A stretch of 64,000 nt of DNA, from NCBI RefSeq assembly GCF_947242115.1, contig NC_074712.1, positions 15,398,666 to 15,462,665 on the forward strand, read 5' to 3'. Shown in pieces: positions 22,251-34,111 of this stretch. The notes beneath the pieces were generated by a model. That model did no database searches, was not told the DNA's origin, and saw nothing but the letters and a program-made list of their open reading frames with translations. How positions within the stretch are numbered: the first letter of the stretch is position 1; every line of letters starts with the position of its first letter. The position numbers and the translations under genes were made by a program. This DNA is from Biomphalaria glabrata. Lineage: Eukaryota > Mollusca > Gastropoda > Planorbidae.

Positions 22251-22708
22251 GTGCCTTTTGAATAAGGAGAAAAATATTCTAATATGAATTTATAGTCCCT
22301 TAATACATTGCAAATAAAACCGATTTGTTCTTTGAAAATATTAGATACCCCACATATTTAGATTAAGGTTTTGAGGATCGCCGCCGAAAAAAAAATTCGA
22401 TTAATAATATTCAATAAAATTCTAGCATACATTGTGAGTTATTGTCCTAAATTTATTTAACTAGAAAAATATGAGATAGAGTAAAAATTGGAAAAAGTCG
22501 ACTAGGAAAAGATTATCTGGCTTTTAAACTCATCTCAACCGTGACTGTTATATTGAAAAATTTCGTTTGAATTATAACTTTTCCAATGCAAAGTCTTTCT
22601 TAAAATAGTTATGATAAATTCATATCAAATTACACAAACTCTGTCTGGAAAGGTCGAGGGCGGTAAAATGAAAACTATTAATTCTCGCTTCTTTTTATAA
22701 TTTCTGCT

Positions 22709-22825
22709 TGTTGATATGGTGCGCAAAGGTGCACGCGTTCAATATAATAAAGTATCATTCTCCGCCATGACACTATTGGTTGTTGTTTGTTTATTGCTGA
22801 CTGTGAACCTAGATCATAATTAACA
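22709..22825 (+). repeat. Left LTR
   Basis: Begins TGTTGATATGG and ends ATTAACA, 117 bp, identical by eye to the right LTR. It contains an AATATAATAAAG promoter or polyadenylation-like stretch. Confidence 0.95.
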
Positions 22826-22839
22826 TGGTGGCAGCGGTG
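22826..22839 (+). other. Primer-binding region of the LTR element
   Basis: TGGTGGCAGCGGTG starts directly after the left LTR, the place and TGG start expected of a tRNA primer-binding site. The tRNA was not assigned. Confidence 0.65.
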
Positions 22840-22929
22840 TATTAATGATCAGAGGTAATCATTAATAAGTATATAAAGGTTTATTGTTTGCAATAATAAA
22901 TAGGCAACAATTGAAGGCTACGCCGTGCA

Positions 22930-25900
22930 ATGGCAGCTAGAAATTTCCTTCCTGTACCCGAGCCGCTCGAGGTAGAAGGAAACATGGCCGCTAATTGGCA
23001 AAAGTTTCACCGGAGCTGGCGAAACTATGAGTTAGCCACTAAATTGTCGGAAGAATCAGAGGAGGTCAGAGTGGCCACCTTTCTAACAATTATAGGGACA
23101 AAAGCGATGGACATATATGAAGGTCTTGAAATTGAGAAGGGAAAAGAAAGAAAGATGGAAGAAATAGTGAACAAATTTGAAAGTTTTTGCATTGGAAAAA
23201 CGAATGAAACTTATGAGCGCTATGTGTTCAATACGCGTGAACAGCAAGATGGCGAGGACATTGAAAAGTACATAACAAATCTGAGAAGACTAGCAAAAAC
23301 GTGTTGTTTTGAACGCCTGGAAGATAGCTTGATTAGAGACAGAGTAGTTCTTGGTATTAGACATGAATGCCTCAAAATGAAATTGCTACAAGATAGTAGT
23401 CTCACATTGGAAAGGTGCAGAGACATTTGCAGAGCGTACGAGACCGCCAACAAACAGTTGAGACAAATGCAAGCCGACCCTCCAATCATTGAGAAAGTAT
23501 CAACACCTTCAAGAACAAACATTCAGAAAGGTAAATGCAGGTATTGTGGAAAGATTCACGAATACATTAAAGAAAAGTGCCCTGCATGGGGTAAAATGTG
23601 CCTAGCATGCAAGGGGAGACATCATTTTGCTGTAATGTGCAAAAAGAAAATTCAGCAGGTGTCAGATGATATGTCTAACGATGAAAGACAGATACAGTCG
23701 GACACAAGAGATGATGTCATGATGGTAAAAAATGAATGGGTGATGTCTTTGGAGAACCACAAAACGAAAAGGATGACAGCAGTTATGACAGTAAATGGTC
23801 ACCGTGTAAGGTTTCAAATGGATAGTGGAGCTGATGTAAATACCATCCAGGAAAAATACGTAAATAAGAACCAGATAGAAAAGGCAACGCAAAGATTACT
23901 AATGTGGAATAAGACTGAAATGAGACCCTTAGGGAAAGCCACTCTAACGACGAGAAATGAGAAAACTAACGAAACATTTGAGGTGGAATATATAGTTGTA
24001 CCAAATAATCTAGCATGCCTTCTAGGTCATGAAACTTTAACAAGAATGAAGTTAATCAAAGTCAATAAAGATAGGTTCATAGCATCAGTAGTGAATAACC
24101 AAGAAGAAGACTGTAGTCCAAAGTTTACTGGTGATTTGGGTGACTTAGGAGAAGTGTCTTTAAAGATTGATAGCAGCATTAAGCCCAAGGTTCTGCCGTG
24201 TAGAAAGATCCCTATTGCTTTACAAGAAAGAGTTAAGGAGGAGTTAAAGACCCTAGTGCAGAGAGGAATCATAGAACCAGTGATAGAGCCTACAGAGTGG
24301 GTGAGTCAGATGGCAATTGTGGAAAAAGCTAATGGAAAAATTAGGATCTGCATAGATCCACAAGCCCTGAATAAAGTTTTACTAAGGGAATTCTATAATC
24401 TTGCTACTTTAGATGACATATTGGCAGATTTGAACGATGCCAAAATATTCAGCAAATTGGATGTGCAAGAAGCTTTCTGGCATGTCAGACTAGACACAGC
24501 GTCATCTAATTTGACAGCAATGATAACCCCTTTTGGTAGATACAAATGGAAACGATTACCATTTGGACTGAAAGTGAGTTCAGAAATTTTTCAGAGACGA
24601 TTAAATCTAGCACTAGAAGGACTGAAAGGCTGTTTCAATTACGTTGATGATATTATAGTGGTAGGAAGAGGAAGAACGAAAGAAGAAGCACTCAGAAATC
24701 ATGATATTAACCTAAGAGAGCTGATGAAGAGATGTCAAGAAAAGAAGATTAAACTGAACCATGAAAAGTCTGTTTTTAGAACAGCTGAAATTAATTTTTT
24801 GGGTCATATTATTACAGAAGCAGGAATAAAACCAGACCCGAACAAAGTATCTGCGATTTTGAGTTTGAATGCTCCAAAAGATATTTCATCAGTCCGAAGA
24901 TTCTGTGGCATGGTTCAATATCTTGCAAGATTTGTTCCAGACTTGTCGACAGATTTACAGCCCATAACAGAGTTGGTCAGAAAGAACACACCATTTGTTT
25001 GGTCTGATCAATGCACACGAGCTTTCAACAAGATAAAACAGAAAATATCGACTCATGGCACATTGATATATTTTGACCCTAACAAAGAGCTTACATTACA
25101 AGCAGATAGTAGCCAAAATGGGTTAGGAGCAGCGTTATTACAAGATGGCAGTCCGATAGCATATGCTTCTAGATCATTAACTGATACTCAGAAAAGATGG
25201 GCACAGATTGAAAAAGAATTGTTAGCAGTGGTTGTTGGTTTGGAACGTTTTGACCAGTATACGTATGGCAGGACAGTTATAGTTCAGAATGACCATAAAC
25301 CACTGGAAAACATCCTTCAAAAACCACTCAGTTCTGCTCCGAGAAGGCTACAAAGTCTAATGATGCGTCTTTATCGTTACGATATCCAGTTTCAATATGT
25401 CAAAGGCAAAAATTTGTTCATAGCTGATACTTTGAGTAGAGACCCATCAGAGGAAAAGAGTGATATCCCTGATGTTTGTGTCAATACAGTGGGACTGGCA
25501 ATACCAGATGCAGTGCTGGAGAAAGTCAGAATCGAGACAGAGAAAGATAGAACATTGCAAACACTTATTCAGTATATCCTAAATGGATGGCCAGACAAAC
25601 ATAATAGTTTACCTGAACTCAAACAATATTTTTCACTTAGAGACATGTTAACATACGAAGACGGACTCCTGTTGAAAGGAGAACAAATAATCATACCGAT
25701 ATCACTTCGCAAGGAAATAGAAGAAAAACTCCATGCAGCACATCTGGGAGTAGACTCAATGAAAAGAAGAGCAAAAGAAACAGTTTTCTGGCCTGGATTA
25801 TCAGCTCGAATACAGGAAATAGCCAACTCATGCTACATTTGTCAGAAAAATAAACCAGCAAATCAGAGAGAAGAATTAATACAGCACGAAATAGGTTCTA

Positions 25901-26764
25901 ATCCGTGGGACAAGATTGGAATTGATTTATTTCAAATGTGTGACCATAGTGGACTATTATTCAAATTTCATAGAGGTAGAAAACATGCAGTTGACAACAA
26001 CACACGCAATTATAAAGAAACTGAAAGTTTTATTTGCAAGATATGGGGTGCCCAAAGTTTGTATATCTGATAGCGGACCTCAGTTCACATCGGAATATTT
26101 TTCCAAATTTATGATGGAATGGGGAGTGACTCATTTGAAATCTTCTCCAGGACACCATCAATCCAATGGAAAGGCTGAGTCAGCAGTTAAAATTTTGAAG
26201 AACATAATGAAGAAATCTAGAGAATCAAAGTCAGATGCTTATGAAGCTCTTCTGGAATTTAGAAATACTCCAAGGCAAGACACAAATCTAAGCCCAGTTC
26301 AGATGTTTTTTGGTCGGATGACTCGAACACTGATACCAAACAAAAGGAGTAACATTAAGATTTCTACATGTCAAGAGAACATTATGAGAAGGAAAGAAAA
26401 ACGTCAGATGAGTGTAAAAACATCTTATGATAAGAGGTCAAGAAATTTAAGTCAGCTGAAAACTGGACAGATGGTCTATTTCCAATCTCCTAATGACCCT
26501 ACATGGAGACGTGGAAGAATCCAGTCTCAAGTCAATCAGAGAGCTTACATTATTCGAGGTGACAATGGTGCAGTGTACCAAAGAAACAGAGTACATATTA
26601 ACCCGAACAGAGAAACAGAAGAAGATATATTTCCCGATACTGATAACAACATACAGGACAATAGAACTCAGGATCAACACGTTCGCCACTCATCAACTCA
26701 TCATTCCCTGCGACCAAGGGATCAGTTGAAGAAACCGACAAGATTCAATGACTATGTGTCTTAA
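22930..26764 (+). CDS. gag-pol coding region of the Ty3/gypsy element
   Basis: Parts in order: a capsid-type gag from the start; paired Cys-rich zinc knuckles near 23540-23640 (CRYCGKIHEYIKEKCPAWGK); a protease with the DSGAD active-site motif near 23822; RT near 24200-24800 with LPFGLK and YVDD; RNase H near 25080-25440 (TLQADSSQNGLGAALLQDGS); then an integrase with an HHCC zinc-binding part near 25735-25850 and a catalytic core, and a basic C-terminal tail. The RT-RNase H-integrase order places it in Ty3/gypsy. It looks mostly whole with about one interruption. A fossil copy, but a young one. Confidence 0.93.
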
Positions 26765-26913
26765 TGAACTATTGAATGTTGATTTTTAAATGTGATATGT
26801 TTCATATTGATTGAAGCGTATACATGTATGTTATGTTTAGTTGTTTATGTTGTGGTTTTGTTTTATTTTTTTTCTATGATACTCCCCGAAATGTTTTATT
26901 TATTTTTTTTTTT

Positions 26914-26926
26914 AAAGAAAAGGGGA
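26914..26926 (+). other. Polypurine tract of the LTR element
   Basis: AAAGAAAAGGGGA lies immediately before the right LTR, the expected plus-strand priming site in this family. Confidence 0.75.
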
Positions 26927-27043
26927 TGTTGATATGGTGCGCAAAGGTGCACGCGTTCAATATAATAAAGTATCATTCTCCGCCATGACACTATTGGTTG
27001 TTGTTTGTTTATTGCTGACTGTGAACCTAGATCATAATTAACA
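26927..27043 (+). repeat. Right LTR
   Basis: 117 bp, identical by eye to the left LTR; followed by the CTGCT target duplicate. Confidence 0.95.
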
Positions 27044-27209
27044 CTGCTATTGATTGCATTTTGCATTAAAGAATAGGGGTTGGGCGACTCGATATAAGAA
27101 TTTACTTTATAGCATATATAAATTATATTAGTGACAGATTTTTTAATTTTGTAATTTCTTACTATAATACAAAAAGAAAAAGTATTGATTTGCCCGATGG
27201 GGGGAAGGG

Positions 27210-27730
27210 GATTGCATGTATCGCACTTCCACCTGTTTATATTATATAGATATTCGACTAATTTTGTTCACATACTATGATTTCTCCATAAAAGTAGAAC
27301 CGCCCCCCCCCCACTCAAAGGGTTTAGATGGGAAGGGCGGTGGAGGTATTTTCTCTTCTCCTTCCAATCGGCCAACAGGTGAACGAAATTATATAAAGAC
27401 CGGTTAAAATACCCATAACAAGTTTTAATCATATAGATATTTAATTGATTCTGTTAGCAAACTGTGATTTCTACAAATAAATAGGACCGCCCCCCCCCCA
27501 CTCGAAAGTTTATGGTGGGGGGGAGGGCGGATTGATGCCATCGCCCCCTCCCGACCCTACCAAATCGGCCAAAATACTAGAAAGGGGGGGGGGCGAAATA
27601 ATCTAAAAATAGGTTGAAATATAAATAATTAGTATATATTATTAACATAAGTTATAAATTCGCATACAAATTGTGTGAATTCTATACTATAATTCGTCCG
27701 CCCCCCTTCGGGGGGGGGGGGGGGTCGGCC
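27210..27730 (+). repeat. Three C-rich subterminal repeats of the middle hAT
   Basis: Units of about 190 bp contain an ATATAGATATT-like start, TGATTTCT(C/A)CA, then an ACCGCCCCCCCC(AC)TC run and GGGGGAGGG/CGGCCAA segments. Copies lie at about 27235-27420, 27430-27600 and 27640-27725 (partial). Subterminal repeats of this kind often bind hAT transposases (family knowledge); no function is shown here. Confidence 0.55.
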
Positions 27731-27926
27731 GAGTGGGGGGGGGCGATCGCCCCTACCGCCCCCCCCCCCTGGATCCGCCAGTGCCAGGAGGCCTGACCTT
27801 TTTGGGGGCTCCAGCATTTTGCGTAATATTTAATTTTTAATGTAAAAAACACTCATTTGGGGCCCCCTTTAAGTGATTTTCAAATTCTCCCCCTCCTCCC
27901 CCACTAGCTACGCCACTGAGTTAATA

Positions 27927-30345
27927 TCAGATTTGTTGTTTGACCTACAATTTTTTAATAGAAGAGTAGCAAGATAATGCATTGCAGATACCCCAGAATC
28001 CAGAATATGCATTTTTATTAGTTTTAAATACCGTAAATAATGCTAGGTGCAGGAGCCTTGCCTCGGACTCGGCTAGAGGAGCTTACAGATCCTCAAATCA
28101 AGGACGGGCTATCTGCTGTCTTTCAACAAACCCAAGGGTACAAAAAAACCGCGCCAAAAAAAAAAAATTAAGGAAAAATATCGCCCACCTCTTCCTTCAA
28201 AAGTTCTAAATTCGATAGTGCCACCCCCCTCTTTTTCAGTATAGAGCACCCCAACCTGGACCCAATATAAATCAAGACACAAATGTTTCCTCCTATAAGT
28301 CACCTAATTTTGTTATGTTTGTCTTGGAGACATGGAGACAGGTCTTCTGCTCTTATCAGCCGATTCCATTTCTATTCAAGCTTCGAAGGCACGTGATATT
28401 GAAAAGGTCAAGCTCTATCAGTTGATTTTACAGGCTACGCCTAATCTGTGTGTGTGTGTGCGCGTGTGTTTAAGTGTTTACTTTTTCTGTTGTTTTCAAT
28501 AATGTAGCCTACTCACAAAATTATTATATGCAAAATGATAGAACAGAAGTGTTGGGGAGGCGTGAGTAGTTTAATGGTTTTGTTTGTAACGATTGCTAGG
28601 TTCCAATTGATTTATTAATGTCTGACGTGTGGCACGTGACCCGCGTGTTGACAATTTCTACTCGGCCCAGACGAAACAGTCTGGATACCACTGACCTACG
28701 CTATTTTTATATATATATATATTTTTACAATCAATGTGTTTTACAAGACACCAAGCCTAAATAATGTCACTTTAGAGTGATCATTCATCTACCTTTAGCG
28801 AACTACTCTTTCAAAAGAAATTTTCTACAAGTTTCTGAAGACTACGTCAACTGTTTCTGAAGACTATGTCAACTGTTTCTGAAGACTATGCCGACTGTTT
28901 CCAGTCCTTCCCCGCTTACCTTCAATAAAGTCCAGTAGGGAATCGGCGCTGAAGGCGACATTATCCATTTGATCGTTGGAAAGGCTTTTATCCAGCGAAC
29001 AGGCTTTGACATGGAGCTCTTCACCCCCATTCCTGACTGATGGCTCCCGGCATTAACGGTCATGGACCGAGGAAGGGACCGCCACTCCAGCTATCGGGAT
29101 ACTGATGTCGGCTCTTTTTGTGAAACAAGTGGCTGACTTTTTGGACTGGATTGCTGGCTTTTGTTCAATCTCACCCCGAGTGAGATAAAAAAGCTCACCC
29201 AGGGTATCATGCTGGAGCCTTCTTCGCTTCTTAGTCTATCTAGTTCCACTACTAGACGTTTCTATGGAGGCGCCACGATGAGGTGAATGGGGGGCTGAAT
29301 CCTCCGATCCCTGCTAACCAGAACATTCTGCTACTCCTTAACCCTATTTGGAATATCCAGAGTGGTCAATAGATCTATATAAGCTTTTTTTTCATCATTA
29401 AAAGACAATTTAACGCATAGACAGCAAAAAAGTTTTCGAACACTAGGTCTACTATTTCCGATCCATCACTGCTTAGTGATTGCCAGTACATAATTCAGAA
29501 AGAGTCAGATATCGGACTTTTTTGGCGCTGCCGTTTTGGCGCGACCGTTTTGGCGCGAAATGTTTTGGTCACATTATTTACGTTCATTGTATTATTCTTT
29601 GAAAAATATTGAAATACATATTGTATGTGTGTTTGTGTCGAACGTATTTTTCATGCACAGAACAAGAGATACTTTTGTCCGTTATTTTTGGTATTTAAGT
29701 TTGTTATTAAATTATTGTTAAATCACTAATATTACACAAGACCAGGCTGCAATCCATGCTTCACAGATTGCTTGCATGAAATAGTCTAAGTTATTAAGAC
29801 TTTTTTTCGTGTGTGTGTGTGTGTGGGTGGAATGTATACTTTGTTTATCTTGCTATAATATAGTCAAAAATCTTTTTATTTTTAAAACGAAAAACATTAG
29901 TAGTTTTTGTACATTATATATAAGTTATTAGAGTAATTACTGTTTATATCTGCTAACAAAACGTATATTATGTGAACTATAACAAGGTCCATAAATCAAC
30001 GTGACTTATTATTTACTGCATGTAAATGTGTGTTTGTGTTTCACATCATTTTCTGAAATAAACCTTGGGGTCGCTCTCGGAATTAAAGATTAAGTTTATA
30101 AATTCGGACCTAGGGATGTCAAGAGGAGTGCTAGAAACAGATTATCGTCTTACCCACGAGAGAGGGAAGGAGTGGAAGAAAGAGTATAAACAAGGAGTGA
30201 AATGTGCCAAGAAGAAAGGGGGCGGGGTAGGTTTCAGAGGGGTAGAAAGTATACCAGTCCGAAGGAGATGATCGCCAGACTCATGTTGCCAACGACCATT
30301 GCTCGGTGCTGGTTTTGTCTTCATTTGTTTGACTTTACTTGCGTC
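27927..30345. other. Non-coding stretch with small repeats
   Basis: Contains a (TG)n at about 28448-28470, a possible antisense hAT-like end near 28665-28692 (GTCTGGATACCACTG), a threefold ~22-bp tandem repeat at 28830-28900 (GTTTCTGAAGACTATGTCAA), a dispersed repeat at 28921-29085, a triple GTTTTGGCGCG motif at 29530-29562 and a (GT)n at 29810-29826. No gene supported. Confidence 0.4.
28921..29085 (+). repeat. Dispersed repeat, second copy at 32660-32825
   Basis: Both copies share CATTATCC plus ATTTGATCGTTGGAAAG-like sequence, GGAGCTCTTCACCCC, TGAGGGCTCCC/TGATGGCTCCC and CATGGACCGAG. Family unknown; the copies are moderately diverged. Confidence 0.65.
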
Positions 30346-30346
30346 A

Positions 30347-30995
30347 AGGCAGGGGCGGACTGGCTATATGGGCAAACGGGCAAATGCCCGGTGGGCCGGT
30401 ACCAAATGGGCCGGTCTGGTCGCGACCTAAGAAAAAAAATATCAATGCAAAAAAAAGTGACAGCAGCAAGACACAAATGCCCGAACACGTTTATTCTTAT
30501 TACAATTAATTTTGTTTGAAATTCAACAATAATATAACAAAGAAATACACTATACGCTGTACATATTATCATTTGCAAAACGTTAGACCGTACTTTCTGC
30601 TATGCACGAGCGGCATAGACTGCTTTGATGTCTTCGATGTTGTGTTTGGCCTAATCATTTTGCTGGTCGGCATGGGCCTTTGAAAGTACTCCCATTTTGT
30701 TTTTTGCTCCTTTCCTTCCCCGTCTTTTAATGGTTCCAATGAAATTTAACCAAAAAGAGGGACGAGAGAGGTTAAGTTAGAAAACATTGATGTAAGGCGC
30801 GACAATTAGCTCTTTAACAATACTTAATAGAAATTAACTTTAACACATACACACAGCCGCCATATTGCAAACCACCCAACTTATTCACAGCTCAACATGG
30901 GTATAAAGCTCTACTTTCTGCGATTTGAAAAGAAAAAGTAAGTTTCTTTTTGTTTATTTTTAATAACATAGATCTAAAAATACTACACTTAAGGC
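30347..30995 (+). mobile_element. 5' part of a hAT element related to the one at 17118
   Basis: CAGGGGCGGACTGG is a hAT-type left end. The interior at about 30600-30990 aligns with the untranslated leader of the hAT at 17118 (AAGAGGGAC, AAAACATTGATGT, CGACAATTAG and the AAAAAGTAAGTTT donor all occur in the same order). No transposase and no right end are present. Confidence 0.7.
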
Positions 30996-31275
30996 TTAAA
31001 AAATATTATTTAATTAAAAAATAGATCTAAATCAATTTTTGTACTATTATAATAAATGGCAAACTTATGCTTAGTATGAAGTCATTAATGATGAAAATAA
31101 TTAAAATAATTTATATAGCGCTGTCACATCCGATATTTAATGAAAGGAGATTTATATTTTAAATAATGGGTCATGGTATATTCATATACAAATCGCGTTT
31201 TTGAGAATGTACTAAGAGCTTTTCAAATTAAGTAAGTGCCTCTCTAACCGTTCTGCTTTCTCTTATCTTTTAATG
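30996..31275. other. AT-rich non-coding stretch
   Basis: No open frame, end or repeat recognised. Confidence 0.3.
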
Positions 31276-31420
31276 GAATGGGTTGCCTGAGTCAGTCAGG
31301 AAAACTAATGATTTAGCATATTTTAAGTCACAGATCAACATGCATGACTAGATTGACACATGAAATGCGTAAGACGTAACAATCCTATTTTTTGAAGAAA
31401 CGTCTGTAATCTATAAGTAG
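31276..31420 (+). pseudogene. 3' end of CR1/Jockey-like LINE
   Basis: Starts GAATGGGTTGCCTGAGTCAG and ends in ACGTCTGTAATCTATAAG. It matches the last ~90 coding bases and the 3' tail of the LINE at 46799-49528, with divergence. A 5'-truncated insertion. Confidence 0.8.
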
Positions 31421-31569
31421 CCTAATACCAAAAAGCTTCAAACTCATTAGGCTGCTATAGTATTGTTTATAGTTTTCAGACTACATACGTGTATAAATAG
31501 AATACATTATTTAATCCTACGAATGCATACATCCATGTTTCGATGCGTTATCAAACTTTATATATTTTG

Positions 31570-32245
31570 TATAATATAATATAACACATGGGCGTAGCCG
31601 GGAGGGGAGGGTCTTCAAACCATCACTTGCCTCAGACCTCATTGACTGAAAGGGAAACGTTTTTTTTAGCCCTTTCGACCGAATGTTCGCTCTTTTTATT
31701 TTACAAAGTTTGTATCAACTCACTCTGTCTGTCTGGCCAAAAGTTTGTTAACGTTATTTCTCCGACACCCAATCTCAGACCAAGCTGAAATTTGGCACGA
31801 TTATTTCTTTTACCTGACAACACAAGAATCAATGAAAAAAAATTAACCAATTAGTTAATTAACTATTGTTAATGATTTTGTTTGGTGTCTCGAACAATGG
31901 AAAGAAATTGTACTTGATTAAAGTGGTGGTATAAGCTGAATTAGTCCTCTTTATAGGTCGCCGCTTTAAAGTAAGTTTAAAACAAATAAGAGATTACTAT
32001 ACAATCTCCCATTTTCATAAGCACCTTTCTAGCAGAGTGGTTAGTATGTCGACATTGAGGAGGCTTGAGCCATGAGTTCAGGTCGTTCCCCCCATCCCTT
32101 TTAAAAAATGCTTTTAAATAGCGATTACGATAAAATTCCCCCAGACATCGTCCCCCCCACCCCCATTTTCCCAACTGGTCCAGACAAGGATCACAACGCA
32201 CTGAGAAAGCTAAAAGCATGAAATGGCGAAAAAAACAAACAAACA
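31570..32245 (+). repeat. ~530-bp repeat family, most complete sense copy
   Basis: The best-delimited part is 31700-32245. In order: GTATCAACTCACTCTGTCTG; CCCAATCTCAGACCAAGCTG; an AATCAATG and TTAATTAA-rich part; GTGGTATAAGCTGAATTAGTC; a tRNA-like module (AGCAGAGTGGTTAGTATG near 32031, GAGTTCAGGTCG near 32075); and a tail with GTCCAGACAAGGATCACAAC. The same order appears inverted at 44180-44705. Other partial copies are at 16065, 35270, 37240 and 38865. Confidence 0.75.
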
Positions 32246-32659
32246 AACTATTGGTAAAAATATTTCTAATCGCACAGATTTATTGTTGTTGGTCTAGATT
32301 ACTCTAGATCTATTACAAATTTAATTACATGACTGATCAAACTAATTGATACAATTACTTCGTATAAGCTTTTTTTTTTTGAAATATATTTTTTTATGTT
32401 TTTATTGTTAGACTTTTTTGCAATTTACTTATTACTTAGACTTAGGTCCTCCCACGACGTTCGGCGCATTGGCGGCAAGCTGTCTCCATAAAGATCTGTC
32501 ATTGTCTTTTTACCATTACAAAAATAAATCTAAAAATGATATGCTTTGATCTGTATAGTGTCTGATTCACGCCATAAGAAAAAGAACGTGAAATCACACT
32601 GTGATCATTTTCATATATTATAGTCATAGTTGTATGATTATAGTATTTAGACTAAAATT
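32246..32659. other. Non-coding stretch
   Basis: AT-rich. A piece near 32440-32510 (GGTCCTCCCACGACGTTCGG) looks like part of a diverged repeat, but no partner was found. No gene. Confidence 0.3.
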
Positions 32660-32825
32660 CAAATCTAATAATTCCGGAAATCGAAGGGCGCCATTATCCC
32701 ATTGATCATTGGAAAGTCTTTTATCTCACAAACAGGCCTGGACGGGAGCTCTTCACCCCAAGTCCTGTCTGAGGGCTCCCAGCAGTAACTCCCATGGACC
32801 GAGTAAGCGGACCATACCTCGTACA
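32660..32825 (+). repeat. Dispersed repeat, partner of 28921-29085
   Basis: Shares GGAGCTCTTCACCCC, GGGCTCCC and CATGGACCGAG in the same order with the copy at 28921-29085. Confidence 0.65.
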
Positions 32826-32914
32826 CAGCACACGCGCCTTGTTCCCACTCGCTATAAGTGGCCGAGGGCAATGCTAATTATGGGGAGTTTGCCTCATATT
32901 CCTATAATATAATG

Positions 32915-33113
32915 ATGGCTGCCTGGTCGTGCGGTTTGCGCGCTGGACTGTCGTCCAGATTTATCGATGGTGTTAGGTTCAAACCCTGCCCGCTCCCATC
33001 CCCCTTCGTCCTGCGGGAGGTTTGGACTAGGAAGTAAACTATCTTCAACTCTGAAGGAACATCCGAAACATGTAAAACAATCTTGAAAAAAAATTAATTA
33101 ACAAAAAAAAAGT
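32915..33113 (+). mobile_element. tRNA-derived SINE (family 3)
   Basis: tRNA-like head GCTGCCTGGTCGTGCGG with TGGACTGTCGTCCAG and B box GGTTCAAACCC, followed by a body with CATCCCCCTTCGTCCTGCGG and AGGAACATCCGAAACATG and an A-rich tail. It lies just upstream of the claudin-like exons at 33304. Confidence 0.8.
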
Positions 33114-33303
33114 AAATATTGTAAGCCTAATTGTTGTGAAATCTTGCATTATGTTCTGTAATGGCGAAGTAAGAAACTGCAAACTAAAACATCTATTAGA
33201 TTTACAATAATTACAAAATCACATATATAAGCCTATTCAATATAGTGTCTATTCACATGGCATAAGTTTTAAAGATACTTTACCTTTTGGTCTTCAAATG
33301 CAG

Positions 33304-33453
33304 ATTCTTTAGCTGCTACCCAATTTTTCGGAATCTTAGGTTTTGTTGGCTTAAATCTTGGTTGCCTTCTTCTTGTTCTAAATATATTCACGGACAAATT
33401 GAAAGGAAACTCTGAGGCAATTCTAATTGCGGCAATATCTCTCATTGTATCAG
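33304..33453 (+). CDS. Claudin-like paralogue, third-exon homologue
   Basis: This 150-nt exon runs from acceptor TTTTGGTCTTCAAATGCAG to donor GTAAGGATTT, with the same length, phase and flanking splice sequences as the exon at 43052-43201. It encodes the second membrane span and the start of the third (contains FGILGFVGLNLGCLLLVLNI and FTDKLKGNSEAILIAAISLI). It is about three-quarters identical in protein to its counterpart, so the two arose by duplication. I found no homologue of exons 1 and 2 upstream. It may be a partial duplicate, or its first exons lie further away or are too diverged to see. No stop or frameshift. Confidence 0.8.
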
Positions 33454-34111
33454 GTAAGGATTTTAATTATTCATTCACACAAGTAGGGGATATTGTAAAA
33501 TTGAACCAACACAAAAGAACCACTCAAATATACTTAATGCTGTTCCACGTGCTGTATGGTTTAAAAGGTGTACATGAACAAAGAACAGATTGAAACAGAG
33601 ATAAGAAAAAACTTTTTTTTTTTAGAAAAGTGTGCATTATTCTTGCTTATTATTATTTTTTTTTGAAATACTAAATAATAATGTAAGCGTATTAGTTTAA
33701 AACTATACAACTTGACAACAATGATTTTTTTTTCATTAAACCATACTACAGAACTGGTAGAACCCGCATTTGGTGTACAGACGGTTCATGGCTGAAAGCA
33801 TGAGTCGTTGACGACAAGGGTGACATTGGGCTAACACTGTAGACTGTAGACAAACACAACTAAAAATAACTTGCTTTTATTAAGAGCTTCAATATAAACA
33901 GTAGACCTAAACTTAAAAAAAAAAAAATAGGTTAATTTATTTCTAGTTGTAGAAGAATTTCGGTCATTGAGAAAACTATATATGAATGTATTTTTATGGT
34001 CCCGATGTTTTCCTAAATTCGCATCGGTTGTTATGTAGTTGAATAATTTTCAAGAAATGTATGCATTAGAAAGTTCGATACTTTTGTGTTGTTTTTTTTC
34101 TCTCTCCACAG

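Larger units (their letters stand above)
22709..27043 (+). mobile_element. Ty3/gypsy LTR retrotransposon, mostly whole, recent
   Basis: An LTR retrotransposon of 4335 bp with two 117-bp LTRs that are identical by eye and a 5-bp TSD, CTGCT (22704-22708 and 27044-27048). Parts in order: left LTR, primer-binding region, gag-pol coding region, purine-rich tract, right LTR. Identical LTRs mean a young insertion. The coding region looks nearly whole, with about one interruption. It is the innermost and therefore youngest layer of the nest at 21765-27918. The gag type and very short LTRs suggest a Mag/SURL-like clade (inference). Confidence 0.95.
21809..27783. mobile_element. Middle hAT-type element of the nest, perfect TSD
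   Basis: CCAGGAGG at 21801-21808 and 27784-27791 is a perfect 8-bp TSD. The ends are CACTGGTGGATCCAG and the complement of CACTGGCGGATCCAG. Without the LTR element it is about 1.6 kb. The interior holds a short telomere-like CCCTAACCCTAAC run near 21858-21890, a ~100-bp duplication at 22044-22250 and three C-rich subterminal repeats at 27210-27730. I see no transposase, so it is non-autonomous. Confidence 0.85.
21765..27918. mobile_element. Outer hAT-type element of a three-level nest
   Basis: The left end CAGGGGCGTATCTAGG and right end CTAGCTACGCCACTG are imperfect inverted repeats. Flanking octamers AGCTAATA (21757-21764) and AGTTAATA (27919-27926) differ by one base, fitting an old 8-bp TSD. 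Without its insert it would be only about 170 bp, i.e. a MITE-like derivative. Confidence 0.75.

Noticed and set aside
28665-28692. Antisense hAT end GTCTGGATACCACTG
   Set aside because: No matching opposite end or octamer duplication located, so not listed as an element.
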